Source: Akkermansia muciniphila
GTDB taxonomy: Bacteria; Verrucomicrobiota; Verrucomicrobiia; Verrucomicrobiales; Akkermansiaceae
DNA: 64,000 bases
Reading direction: 5' to 3'
Assembly (NCBI RefSeq): GCF_002884975.1
Contig: NZ_PJKB01000002.1
Span: 124,001-188,000, forward strand
This document shows, piece after piece, positions 55,839-64,000 of this stretch. The translations under genes were made by a program, and so were the position numbers. The notes beneath the pieces are model-generated. The model ran no database searches. It was not told where the DNA came from and worked only from the letters and a program-made list of their open reading frames with translations. Numbering within the stretch: the first letter of the stretch is position 1; each line of letters begins with the position of its first letter.

Positions 55839-57290
55839 TTATTCGTTTTCCTGGTCGTGCTCGTCCGCTTCGCGCGTGGAGAAGCGCATGAGTTCCGCTT
55901 CAAAGTGAAGCGGAACGTCCCCCGTGGGGCCGTTGCGGTTTTTAGCCAGGTGAAGGTTGGCCCGTCCGGCCATCTGCTGGCGTTTTTCCTCGTCTTCCGC
56001 ATAGTAGGCGGAGCGGTAGAGCAGGCCGATCATGTCCGCGTCCTGTTCAATGGAGCCGGATTCACGAAGGTCAGAGATGCGGGGCACGCCCAGGCTGGCT
56101 CCCGTGCGGCTTTCCGGGCCGCGGTTGAGCTGGGCCAGGACGATGACAGGGACTTTGAGTTCCTTGGCCAGGGCTTTGAGGCCGGCGGAGATTTCCGCTA
56201 CTTCTCGTTCACGGCTGTTGGCGGCCTGCTTGGAATGGGAGCGCATGAGCTGGAGGTAGTCCACGCCGATGGCCGCCAGCCCCCCCTGGTCCCGCATGAC
56301 GCGGCGGGCCTTGGCCCGGAGCTCGTTGATGGAGATGGCAGCGGTATCATCAATAACAAGCTGGGACGCCCCCACTTCCTTGACCGCCTGCTTGAAATGC
56401 TTCATTTCCAGTTGGGTGAGATTTCCTCTCTTGATGATTTCCCGGCTGCGGACTCCGGAGCGGGCAAAGAGGAGGCGTTCCACGATCTGGACGGCGGGCA
56501 TTTCACAGGAGAAGAGCAGCGTGGGTTTTTTCTCATTCAGGGAGATGTGCTCCACGATGTTGAGCAGGAAGGAGGTTTTACCCATGGAGGGGCGGGCGGC
56601 GATGATGAACATGTCTCCCGGCTTGAGGCCGTTGCTCTTTTTGTCCAGTTCTTCAAATCCGGTGGTCAGGCCCTGGATTTGCCCTTTGCTGGCAATGAAT
56701 TTTTCAAAGTTGGTGACAGCCTGCTTGAGGATGTTCGCCAGGCTTTGTTCGTCCTTGGCGCTGTTGTACCGCTCCCGGATCTGGAAGATGTGCGTTTCCA
56801 CGGAATCCAGCAGTTCCGCTACGTCATCCGGGTTGTCAAAAGCCTGGGTGGTGGATTGGGTGGCTATGTCAATGATGGAGCGGAGGATGAATTTATCCTT
56901 CAGTACATTGAGGTAGTGTTCAAAGTACGCTCCGGTGGTGGTGAAGGTGTAGATTTCCGCCAGTCCCGCGCTTCCCCCCACGGCTTCCAGCTGGTGCATG
57001 TCTTCCAGCGCCTGGGTGATGGAGACGATGTCAATGGGTTCGTTTTTATTGTAGCGGCCCTGGAAGAGGCGCCATAGCAGTTTGTGTGCAGGCAGGTAGA
57101 AGTAGTCTTCCGTCATGCCGATGGTGACGCACTGCCCCACGTAGGTGGCGGGGTCCATGGCCATGAGGGCCAGCACGCCCTTTTCCGGACCGGGAGCCTG
57201 GGGAATGTCCCGGAGGTCCAGGGCCGGGGCTTTGCGGGGGGCCTTGGTCAGTTCCAGTGGGGAGGAGGATGGGGTGTCCGTAGTGTCCAT
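55839..57290 (-). CDS. dnaB: Replicative DNA helicase DnaB
   Basis: This 483-residue hexameric helicase has an N-terminal DnaB_N domain (about 40-140) and a RecA-like motor. Walker A is ARPSMGKTS. The Walker B/IGVDYLQLM and SREREVAEISAGLKALAKEL arginine-finger regions are intact. No intein is present. ATG 57290 is preferred over an upstream frame extension with no family match. It follows rlmN after 113 bp in a minus-strand operon. Confidence 0.95.
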   Translation of the reverse strand: MDTTDTPSSSPLELTKAPRKAPALDLRDIPQAPGPEKGVLALMAMDPATYVGQCVTIGMTEDYFYLPAHKLLWRLFQGRYNKNEPIDIVSITQALEDMHQLEAVGGSAGLAEIYTFTTTGAYFEHYLNVLKDKFILRSIIDIATQSTTQAFDNPDDVAELLDSVETHIFQIRERYNSAKDEQSLANILKQAVTNFEKFIASKGQIQGLTTGFEELDKKSNGLKPGDMFIIAARPSMGKTSFLLNIVEHISLNEKKPTLLFSCEMPAVQIVERLLFARSGVRSREIIKRGNLTQLEMKHFKQAVKEVGASQLVIDDTAAISINELRAKARRVMRDQGGLAAIGVDYLQLMRSHSKQAANSREREVAEISAGLKALAKELKVPVIVLAQLNRGPESRTGASLGVPRISDLRESGSIEQDADMIGLLYRSAYYAEDEEKRQQMAGRANLHLAKNRNGPTGDVPLHFEAELMRFSTREADEHDQENE

Positions 57291-57403
57291 GATGCGGCGG
57301 CGGGATGGGTGGCATCCGGCGGAAAAGGAATAACACAACCGGAGACTGCGGGCAAAATAAATACTGCCCGCAGTTCAGGAAATTCGGAAAAGGCCTAGGC
57401 CCG

Positions 57404-58483
57404 TCAGCTGGGTGAGCCTCCGTTGTTTTCCTGTTCCTTCCTCAGCCTCAATTGACCGCAGGCGGCGTTGATGTCATGGCCTTTTTCATACCGCATGGTG
57501 ACGGGAATGCGCGCTTTGTGAACGGCGTCCCGGAAGGCGCGGCAGCGGCCTTCCGAGGGGCGTTCCCAGGGGAGGCCCTCCACGGTGTTGTACGGGATGA
57601 GGTTGACCTTGGCATGCAGCTTTTTGGCGATGCGGACGAGGTGGGACGCATCCTTCAGGGAGTCGTTCACATCCTTGATGAGGATGTATTCCAGCGTGGG
57701 CATCTGGTTCCTGTGCCGCCCCCATTCCTCCAGCGCGGGGATGAGCTGGGAGAGGGGCCATTTTTTGTTGACCGGCATGATCTGGTCCCTTACCTCGTCC
57801 GTGGCTCCGTGCAGGGAGACGGCCAGGCGGATTTGCTTGGGATAGGCGGCCAGTTTTTCCAGTCCGGGAACGAATCCGGAGGTGGAGATGGTGATGTGGC
57901 GCGCGCCTATTTCCAGCCCCCGGTGGGAGGTGATGATTTCCAGGGCGTCCAGCAGGTTGTCAACGTTGGAGAGCGGTTCCCCCATGCCCATGAAGACGAG
58001 GTTGTTGACCCGTTTTCCGGCGATGGATTCCGCAGAGAGGATTTGCCCGATGATTTCCCCGGTGGTGAGGTTGCGTTTGAGCCCCAGCAGGCCGGAGGCG
58101 CAGAATTTGCAGCCGAAGGCACAGCCCACCTGGGAAGAGACGCACAAGGTGACGCGGTCCGATTGTTCCCCGTCTTCCGCAGCGGCGGCGGGAATGATGA
58201 CGAATTCCACCAGGCTGCCGTCTTCCATTCTGGTGAGGAATTTCCGCGTGGTGTCCGCGGAGCCGTGGATTTCCACGATTTCAGGCGAGTGGAAACGGAA
58301 GTTTTCCGCCAGCAGGGTTCTGAGCGCCGGGGAAAGGTTGGTCATGGCGTCAAAGGAGGTGACGCGCTTGCGCCAGACCCAGTCCATGACCTGCTGGACA
58401 CGGAATTTGGTGTGGCCGTGTTCCGTCAGGAATGCGAGCAGTTTTTCCTCCGTCTGGGCGGTGATGAGGGGGAGCGGGGGCAT
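57404..58483 (-). CDS. rlmN: 23S rRNA/tRNA adenine-C2 methyltransferase RlmN
   Basis: This 359-residue radical SAM enzyme methylates A2503 of 23S rRNA and A37 of some tRNAs. The CxxxCxxC cluster is C121, C125 and C128. A C-terminal catalytic cysteine is in NAACGQL (about 344). GMGEPLSN is diagnostic. It starts 15 bp after ftsY. Confidence 0.95.
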   Translation of the reverse strand: MPPLPLITAQTEEKLLAFLTEHGHTKFRVQQVMDWVWRKRVTSFDAMTNLSPALRTLLAENFRFHSPEIVEIHGSADTTRKFLTRMEDGSLVEFVIIPAAAAEDGEQSDRVTLCVSSQVGCAFGCKFCASGLLGLKRNLTTGEIIGQILSAESIAGKRVNNLVFMGMGEPLSNVDNLLDALEIITSHRGLEIGARHITISTSGFVPGLEKLAAYPKQIRLAVSLHGATDEVRDQIMPVNKKWPLSQLIPALEEWGRHRNQMPTLEYILIKDVNDSLKDASHLVRIAKKLHAKVNLIPYNTVEGLPWERPSEGRCRAFRDAVHKARIPVTMRYEKGHDINAACGQLRLRKEQENNGGSPS

Positions 58484-58498
58484 GGGGAGAGTGGCCCG

Positions 58499-59347
58499 TT
58501 ACAGCAGGGAATCTACGTAGCGGTCCCGGTTGAAGGGTTCAAAGTCTTCCGCGCCTTCTCCCGTTCCCAGGAAGGCCGGGGAGATGTGCATTTCATCCAT
58601 GATGGCTACGGCCACGCCGCCTTTTCCGGAACCGTCCATCTTGGTGATGATGACGGAGTCCAGAGGGGTGGCCTTATGGAATTCCCTGGCCTGGGCCAGG
58701 GCGTTCGCGCCCGTGGTGGCATCCACCACCAGCAGGGTGCGGTGGGGCGCGGATGCATCCTGCTTGGCGAGGGTGCGGCGGATTTTGGAGAGTTCCTCCA
58801 TGAGGTTGTGGCGTGTGTGGAGACGCCCCGCGGTGTCGCAGATGAGGTATTGGAAACCTTCACGGAGGGCTTGCGTGTGGGCTTCATAGCAGACGGAGGC
58901 CGGATCCTGGTTGTGGGCTCCCTTGTAGATGGGGATGCCCAGCTTGTCCGCCCAGCTCTGGAGCTGTTCCACGGCGGCGGCGCGGAAGGTGTCCGCTGCG
59001 GCCAGGAGAACACGGGAACCCTGTTTTTGCAGCAGGTGGGCCAGTTTGGCGGCGGAGGTGGTTTTACCCGTTCCGTTGACGCCTACCACCAGGATGACCA
59101 GCGGCCTTCCTTCCGGAGGAGCGGGCAGGGATGGTGCGGTGGCCGGAAAGGCCTGGCGGAGAACTTCACGGGTGGCTTCCACCAGGTTTTCCGCATCCAG
59201 GCCCTTGCTTTCCCTCAGCTGGTCCGCAATGGTCATGGCACGCCTGATGCCGATGTCCGCTGTGACCAAGTCCGCTTCCAATTCGTCCCAGTCTATTTTG
59301 GCGCCGCGGGAGAATTTGGTGAAGAGTTTTTTAAAGAATCCAGCCAT
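58499..59347 (-). CDS. ftsY: Signal recognition particle receptor FtsY
   Basis: This 282-residue SRP-family GTPase has the NG domains but lacks a long acidic A domain. G1 is GVNGTGKT (89-96), and ADTFRAAA and DTAGR are present. TKMDGSGKGG is conserved. It receives SRP-ribosome complexes at the membrane. The short form is common in bacteria with amphipathic N-terminal targeting. nusB ends 15 bp upstream. Confidence 0.95.
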   Translation of the reverse strand: MAGFFKKLFTKFSRGAKIDWDELEADLVTADIGIRRAMTIADQLRESKGLDAENLVEATREVLRQAFPATAPSLPAPPEGRPLVILVVGVNGTGKTTSAAKLAHLLQKQGSRVLLAAADTFRAAAVEQLQSWADKLGIPIYKGAHNQDPASVCYEAHTQALREGFQYLICDTAGRLHTRHNLMEELSKIRRTLAKQDASAPHRTLLVVDATTGANALAQAREFHKATPLDSVIITKMDGSGKGGVAVAIMDEMHISPAFLGTGEGAEDFEPFNRDRYVDSLL

Positions 59348-59362
59348 GGTGCAGGGGATGGG

Positions 59363-60256
59363 TTACGCCGGGCGTTCCGTTTTTGAGATGCCGGCCAGCA
59401 CGCCGTTGATGAAGCGGGGGGATTCCGCGGAGGAGAAGCGTTCCGCCAGCCGGATGGCTTCCGAGATGACGATGGGGGCGGGAAGGTCCTTGCGGTGCAG
59501 GAGTTCATAGGCTCCCAGCCGCAGGATGGCGCGGTCGATGGCGCTGACGCGCTCCGGGGTGTAGTTTTCCAGCGTGGCGTTGATGGCGGCGTCCAGCTCG
59601 TCCCGGCGGCGCAGGATTTCTTCTCCCAGGGTTTTAGCTTCACGGTAGAGTTCGTCCGCATCCTGTCCGGCTTCCACCACTTTTTTCATTTCCGCCAGGG
59701 AGGGACGGCCGTCCGGGTGGATGATGCAGTTAACGCGGTCGTTGATTTCCTGAAGCTTGTGGCAGGAGGAAATAAGAGGGGCCCAGATGCTGCTGTAAGC
59801 CGGGAAGTCCTTGAGCGCGTCCAGCAGGCGGCGGCGCATCTGCATCAGGGTGGTATTGAGCTCCTGGGAGGCGTCGCAGGCGGCGGAAAGCGTGCCCCTG
59901 TCATTGGAGGGGTCTTCATGCAGGGCCTTTTTCAGCTGGAGCAGGGAGGCGTTGAATTCCCCTTCCTTGACCAGAAGGTCCTGGAGCTGGTCGCGAACAG
60001 GCAGGGTGAGGGGGTCATGCTGGAGTTTGTCTGCCGTTTCCCGCGCGCGGGTGACGAAGAGGCGCAGTTTGTCCGGGTAGTCCCGGGTAAGGTGGCCGGA
60101 GACGGCCTTGGCCCTGAGTTTGCAGTAGTCCCCCCGGAAGGGTTCCATCAGGATATCCCAAATGCCCTCGTCCTGTTCCTGCTCCGTTTCCGGAGCCTGT
60201 GAGGTGGCATAGAGGTATTGGATGGCTGCTTGTCTGATTTGGTTGCGTGAGAGCAT
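59363..60256 (-). CDS. nusB: NusB-family transcription antitermination protein, enlarged
   Basis: This 297-residue protein is about twice the normal NusB length (130-160). The N-terminal helix (residues 1-20, SRNQIRQAAIQYLYATS) is typical. The C-terminal NusB helices (about 215-290) include ERVSAIDRAILRLGAYELL and the PAPIVISEAIRLAERF segment. Roughly 150-190 residues of helical sequence separate them. NusB with S10 binds boxA in rRNA operons. Position after ribH is a common gene order. ATG 60256 is chosen by the N-terminal helix. Confidence 0.88.
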   Translation of the reverse strand: MLSRNQIRQAAIQYLYATSQAPETEQEQDEGIWDILMEPFRGDYCKLRAKAVSGHLTRDYPDKLRLFVTRARETADKLQHDPLTLPVRDQLQDLLVKEGEFNASLLQLKKALHEDPSNDRGTLSAACDASQELNTTLMQMRRRLLDALKDFPAYSSIWAPLISSCHKLQEINDRVNCIIHPDGRPSLAEMKKVVEAGQDADELYREAKTLGEEILRRRDELDAAINATLENYTPERVSAIDRAILRLGAYELLHRKDLPAPIVISEAIRLAERFSSAESPRFINGVLAGISKTERPA

Positions 60257-60287
60257 GGCGGTAGAGAAAGGGAAGAGAGTGTGAACC

Positions 60288-60776
60288 TTATTGCCGGGAG
60301 AGGGAGTTGAGGAAGAGTTCCGCCATACGGGCTGCGGTACGCGCCGCTTCCCGTCCGCGGTTGAGCTGGGAGGCGATGCAGCGGGCAAAGGCCTGCTTTT
60401 CATCATTTAGAAGCAGGACTTCATGAATGACGGGGGTGGTGAATTCCAGCGCCACCTGCATCAGGGCCTGGGTGATGGTGGAGCCGATGAGGTCCGCATG
60501 GTCCGTGCTGCCGCGCAGGATGACCCCCAGCGCCACGACGGCGTCAGGGCGTTTTTCCGGAGAGCGGGAGAGGACTGATTTGATGGTCACCGGGATTTCA
60601 AAGGCGCCCGGAACGCGGATGATTTCCAGCCGCACAGCCGGGAGCACGGCTTCCAGCTCTTCCGAGCAGTTGTCTACCAGGGCCTGGGTGTATTGCTCAT
60701 TGTATTCCGAGGCGACGATGCAGATTTTGGCGCGCGTGCCCGTAGGCCGCTGGCGGGGAGGAAGTTCCGTGGACAT
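60288..60776 (-). CDS. ribH: 6,7-dimethyl-8-ribityllumazine synthase
   Basis: This 162-residue enzyme condenses 5-amino-6-ribitylaminouracil with dihydroxybutanone phosphate. RVPGAFEIP and GVILRGSTDHADLI are diagnostic. It assembles into pentamers or icosahedra. It lies 21 bp downstream of ribBA, so riboflavin steps are clustered. Confidence 0.96.
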   Translation of the reverse strand: MSTELPPRQRPTGTRAKICIVASEYNEQYTQALVDNCSEELEAVLPAVRLEIIRVPGAFEIPVTIKSVLSRSPEKRPDAVVALGVILRGSTDHADLIGSTITQALMQVALEFTTPVIHEVLLLNDEKQAFARCIASQLNRGREAARTAARMAELFLNSLSRQ

Positions 60777-60797
60777 GCAGAAGTGGTTGGGATGAGG

Positions 60798-62000
60798 TTA
60801 CAGGATATGGCCCAGCTTGCACTTCTTGGTAGCCAGGTATTTGCTGTTTTGGTCGTTGGGAGGGATGATAAGGGGTACCTGTTCCGTGATTTTAATGCCG
60901 AAGCCTTCCAGGCCCACAATTTTCCGGGGGTTGTTGGTCAGCAGGCGGAGCTGGTCCGCACCCAGGTCATGCAGGATCTGGGCGCCGATGCCGTAGTCAC
61001 GGAGGTCGTCCGGGTAGCCGAGCTTGAGGTTGGCCTCCACGGTATCCAGCCCCTGTTCCTGGAGCTTGTAGGCATGGAGTTTTGCCGCCAGGCCGATGCC
61101 GCGGCCCTCCTGCCGGAGGTAGAGCAGCACGCCGCCTTCCTGCGCGATGCGGCGCATGGCGGTATGGAGCTGGCTGCCGCAGTCGCAGCGGCGGGAGCCG
61201 AAGACGTCCCCGGTAAGGCATTCGCTGTGCACGCGCACCAGCGTGGGTTTGTCCGCGGAGATTTCTCCGTGGACCAGGGCCAGGTGAAGGGCTCCGTCCA
61301 GCTGGGATTCATAAAGATGGCAAGTGAATTCTCCGTAGTCCGTGGGCATCTTGACGGTTTCCACCAGGCGGATCTGCTTTTCCTTTGCCCGGCGGTATTC
61401 AATGAGCTGGGCCACGGTGCAGGCTTTCAGGCCGTGTTTTTTCTGGAAGCCTCCCAGGTCCCCCGTGCGGGCCATAGTGCCGTCTTCCTTCATGATCTCA
61501 CAGCATACGCCGGCAGGCTGGAGGCCCGCCATGCGTACGAGGTCAATGGTGGCTTCCGTATGGCCGGCGCGGCGCAGCACCCCGCCGGGGACGGCGCGGA
61601 GCGGGAAGGTGTGGCCCGGCTGCACGAAGTCGTTGACGGTGGCCCTGGGGTCCGCCAGCGTGCGGATGGTCAGGGCGCGTTCCGCGGCGCTGATGCCCGT
61701 GGTGATGTCATGGGCCGCATCCACGGAGACGGTGAAGGCGGTGGACATGTTTTCCCGGTTGACAGAGGTCATGAGCGGGAGCTGGAGGGCGTCCGCCCGT
61801 TCCGGGGAGAGCGGGGCGCAGACGAGGCCCCTGGCATGGGTGACCATGAAGTTAATGGCTTCCGTCGTAGCGAATTCGGCGGCAAGGATGAGGTCCGCTT
61901 CATTTTCACGGCCGGGATCGTCCGTAACGATGATCATCCGTCCCTGCCGTATTTCTTCCACGGCTTCGTCAACGGTGCAGAATTGAAGTTGGTTGTCCAT
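60798..62000 (-). CDS. ribBA: Bifunctional DHBP synthase / GTP cyclohydrolase II
   Basis: This 400-residue fusion carries the RibB domain (about 1-200, DDPGRENEADL metal-binding acidic loop, HTEATIDL). The RibA domain (about 205-400) binds zinc through the SECLTGDVFGSRRCDCG cysteines. It provides both riboflavin precursors. Both active sites look intact. It lies 26 bp after glnS. The 26-bp gap leaves no room for an FMN riboswitch. Confidence 0.95.
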   Translation of the reverse strand: MDNQLQFCTVDEAVEEIRQGRMIIVTDDPGRENEADLILAAEFATTEAINFMVTHARGLVCAPLSPERADALQLPLMTSVNRENMSTAFTVSVDAAHDITTGISAAERALTIRTLADPRATVNDFVQPGHTFPLRAVPGGVLRRAGHTEATIDLVRMAGLQPAGVCCEIMKEDGTMARTGDLGGFQKKHGLKACTVAQLIEYRRAKEKQIRLVETVKMPTDYGEFTCHLYESQLDGALHLALVHGEISADKPTLVRVHSECLTGDVFGSRRCDCGSQLHTAMRRIAQEGGVLLYLRQEGRGIGLAAKLHAYKLQEQGLDTVEANLKLGYPDDLRDYGIGAQILHDLGADQLRLLTNNPRKIVGLEGFGIKITEQVPLIIPPNDQNSKYLATKKCKLGHIL

Positions 62001-62026
62001 ATAAGGGAGTAGAAGTGAAAGGAGGG

Positions 62027-63706
62027 TTATTTTTGCTTCTTGGCCCAGGAGTCCTTGAGGGCCACGGTGCGGTTGAAGACGGGGCGCTGGCCGGGTACGT
62101 GGTCCCTGCGGTCCGCCACAAAGTAGCCGAGGCGTTCAAACTGGCAGCGGAATTCCGGTTCTGCGGCGCTCAGGGAGGGTTCCAGCTTGGCGTTTGTGAT
62201 GACGGTCAGGGAGCCGGGATTCATGACGGAGAGGAAGCCTTCTTCCGCCGCATCCGGGTTTTCCTCCGTAAAGAGGCGGTCGTAAATGCGGATTTCACCG
62301 TCCACGGCGTCCCTGGTGCTCACCCAGTGGATGGCCGCCCGGCACTGGATTCCTTCCGGAGGGTTGGAGCCGATGGTGCCGGGGATGTGTTCGCACAGGA
62401 TTTCCGTGATGTTGCCGTCCGCATCCTGCCTGTAATCCGTGCAGGTAATGCAGTAGCCGCCGCGGAGGCGCACCGTGCGGCCCGGGGCCAGGCGGAAGTA
62501 TTTCTTGGGCGGGTCCAGCATGAAGTCGTCCCGTTCAATCCAGACTTCCCTGGTGAGGGGAATCTGGCGGCTGCCTTCTTCCGGTTTTTCCGGGTTGTTC
62601 AGCACTTCCGCCATTTCCTCCGCGTCTTCCGGCAGGGTGGTGATGGTGACCTTGAGGGGATTGAGCACGGCCATGCGGCGCGGCGCGTTGGCGTTCAGGT
62701 CTTCCCTCACGCTGTATTCCAGCAGGGCCACGTCCGTGAAGCCGTTGAATTTGGTGATGCCTATAGTCTGGCAGAAGTTGCGGATGGCGGCGGGCGTGTA
62801 GCCCCGGCGGCGCATGCCGGAGACGGTTGGCATCCGGGGATCGTCCCATCCGGTGACGTGGCCTTCCTGCACCAGCTGTAGCAGCTTGCGCTTGCTCATG
62901 ACGGTGTAGGTGAGGTTGAGCCTGGCGAATTCCGTCTGGCGCGGGCGTGCCGGAACGGGGCAGTTTTCAATCACCCAGTCGTACAAGGGGCGGTGGTTTT
63001 CAAATTCCAGCGTGCAGAGGGAGTGGGTGATGTGCTCGTAGGCGTCTTCCAGCGGGTGCGCAAAGTCGTACATGGGGTAGATGCACCAGGTGTTGCCTGT
63101 GTTGTGGTGTTCCGCAAACATGATGCGGTACAGCACGGGATCACGCATGTTCATGTTGCTGGAGGCCATGTCTATTTTGGCGCGCAGAATGGCCTTTCCT
63201 TCCGGAATTTCCCCATTTTTCATGGCTTGGAAGCGTGCCAGGTTTTCCTCTACGGAACGGTTGCGGTATGGGGATTCCACTCCGGGCACGTTCACGTTGC
63301 CGCGCTGGGCGCGTATTTCCTCCACCGTCTGTTCATCCACGTAGGCCAGTCCCTTCTTGATGAGGGCTACGGCGCATTCATGGAAAAAGCCGAACATGTT
63401 GCTGGCAAAGAAGAGGTTCTTCCCCCAGTCAAAGCCCAGCCAGCGGATGTCTTCCTGGATGCTGTCCACATATTCCTGGTCTTCCTTGCTGGGGTTGGTA
63501 TCGTCAAAGCGCAGATGGCAGCGGGCGCCCGGGAATTCCTGGGCGATGCCGAAGTTGAGGCAGATGGATTTGGCATGTCCGATATGGAGGTAACCATTGG
63601 GTTCCGGGGGGAAGCGGGTTACCGGTGCCTGATGCTTGCCGGAGGCAAGGTCATCAGAAATCATATCGCGGATGAAATCTCGGCGTTCGGCAGGCTGCAA
63701 TGACAT
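62027..63706 (-). CDS. glnS: Glutaminyl-tRNA synthetase
   Basis: This 559-residue class I aminoacyl-tRNA synthetase charges tRNA-Gln. HIGH is at 41-44. The KMSKS loop appears as VMSKRK near residue 270. RFPPEPNGYLHIGHAKS and the GMRRRGYTP segment are GlnRS-specific, distinguishing it from GluRS. The start at ATG 63706 is preferred over an upstream ATG pair. It heads a seven-gene minus-strand operon. Confidence 0.96.
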   Translation of the reverse strand: MSLQPAERRDFIRDMISDDLASGKHQAPVTRFPPEPNGYLHIGHAKSICLNFGIAQEFPGARCHLRFDDTNPSKEDQEYVDSIQEDIRWLGFDWGKNLFFASNMFGFFHECAVALIKKGLAYVDEQTVEEIRAQRGNVNVPGVESPYRNRSVEENLARFQAMKNGEIPEGKAILRAKIDMASSNMNMRDPVLYRIMFAEHHNTGNTWCIYPMYDFAHPLEDAYEHITHSLCTLEFENHRPLYDWVIENCPVPARPRQTEFARLNLTYTVMSKRKLLQLVQEGHVTGWDDPRMPTVSGMRRRGYTPAAIRNFCQTIGITKFNGFTDVALLEYSVREDLNANAPRRMAVLNPLKVTITTLPEDAEEMAEVLNNPEKPEEGSRQIPLTREVWIERDDFMLDPPKKYFRLAPGRTVRLRGGYCITCTDYRQDADGNITEILCEHIPGTIGSNPPEGIQCRAAIHWVSTRDAVDGEIRIYDRLFTEENPDAAEEGFLSVMNPGSLTVITNAKLEPSLSAAEPEFRCQFERLGYFVADRRDHVPGQRPVFNRTVALKDSWAKKQK

Positions 63707-64000
63707 GGCGAAAATTCTACTACCAAAATCCATCTTCTGCAAGTGTGTTCACTCGGAATGACATGAGGCGGAACGTGACGGATAAAAAGTGTTTTTTATC
63801 TTTTTCCGGAGGGCTGTGGTCATACAATTTAAATAATTTCCATACATGCATATTTGGGAATGTGCATTTTTCATGAAGATGGATAAAAAATCCCCAGTCT
63901 TTTACTAGGAAAAGACGCAAGCCCGCGCTGCGGGGTGTTTGCAGGATGCTGCGGAAAGGTTTGCTGGTTCGCAAAGTATTGTTTTTAAAAGGTATGGAAT
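63707..64000. other. AT-rich upstream region at window end
   Basis: No convincing gene is seen. It should contain the glnS promoter. Two small inverted repeats occur, at 63897-63916 (7-bp arms) and 63922-63934 (5-bp GC arms). The second is followed by GTGTTTG and could terminate a plus-strand transcript. Confidence 0.45.

Noticed and set aside
57452-59386. Long plus-strand frame opposite rlmN and ftsY
   Set aside because: It crosses the boundary between two well-defined genes and is not protein-like.
62001-62026. FMN riboswitch in front of ribBA
   Set aside because: Only 26 bp separate glnS and ribBA.
63720-63974. Minus-strand 84-codon frame upstream of glnS
   Set aside because: Overlaps the expected promoter region, has no recognisable feature and contains AT-rich regulatory-looking sequence.

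Overview
This window reads as chromosomal DNA of a Gram-negative gut Verrucomicrobium, most likely Akkermansia or a close relative. The evidence is the combination of a GH110 alpha-galactosidase, a sulfatase, sialate O-acetylesterase-like SGNH enzymes, a PEP-CTERM surface protein, KdtA (LPS), a long Bacteroidetes-like PurF, weak Shine-Dalgarno signals and moderately high GC. This is inference from protein content; no rRNA is present. No tRNA, rRNA, CRISPR array, prophage or insertion sequence was seen.

Layout. 1-10.9 kb: the 3' part of a GH110 glycosidase, a class III-like PPK2, two exported proteins, rsmD-kdtA, a clan AA aspartic protease, rsgA, a stand-alone coaB, a cysteine desulfurase and a GNAT enzyme. 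10.9-24.4 kb: a long minus-strand run of deoR, a Nudix-PPK2 fusion, a TPR protein, an M23 peptidase, a lipoprotein, coaC, a RelE/ParE-fold protein, a degenerate trypsin/PDZ protein, a putative anti-sigma factor, an ECF sigma factor, purF, purM and doxX. 24.6-33.3 kb: a carbohydrate-esterase operon, a DEAD-box RNA helicase, then a PA14-tailed sulfatase with a DUF805 membrane protein. 33.5-40.3 kb: gcvP-gcvH, gcvT, ychF and a D-Ala-D-Ala carboxypeptidase, headed by a probable structured RNA. 40.8-45.8 kb: an exported protein, the overlapping trio ELM1-like/GT4/dprA, and queG. 45.9-50.6 kb: rpsM-rpsK-rpsD, an 11-copy heptanucleotide repeat in front of a HAD phosphatase, and two tandem outer-membrane barrel paralogues. 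50.6-63.7 kb: a GNAT enzyme, pyk, cinA, an ICMT-like methyltransferase, a PEP-CTERM protein and a compact minus-strand operon glnS-ribBA-ribH-nusB-ftsY-rlmN-dnaB.

Most of the window is core genome. The parts most worth a second look are: (i) the Nudix-PPK2 fusion; (ii) the terminator-ended foldable transcript upstream of the carboxypeptidase (a 6S-like sRNA or a regulated leader); (iii) the ECF sigma / membrane protein / degenerate protease-PDZ cassette, which resembles an RpoE-RseA-DegS envelope-stress circuit without protease catalysis; (iv) the (GAGAGTT)11 array ahead of the HAD gene; (v) a 183-bp interval bounded by inverted copies of a 16-bp palindromic element upstream of the PEP-CTERM gene; and (vi) size-expanded core proteins, S11 and NusB. 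All start codons are judged by eye, and many genes lack a clear ribosome binding site.
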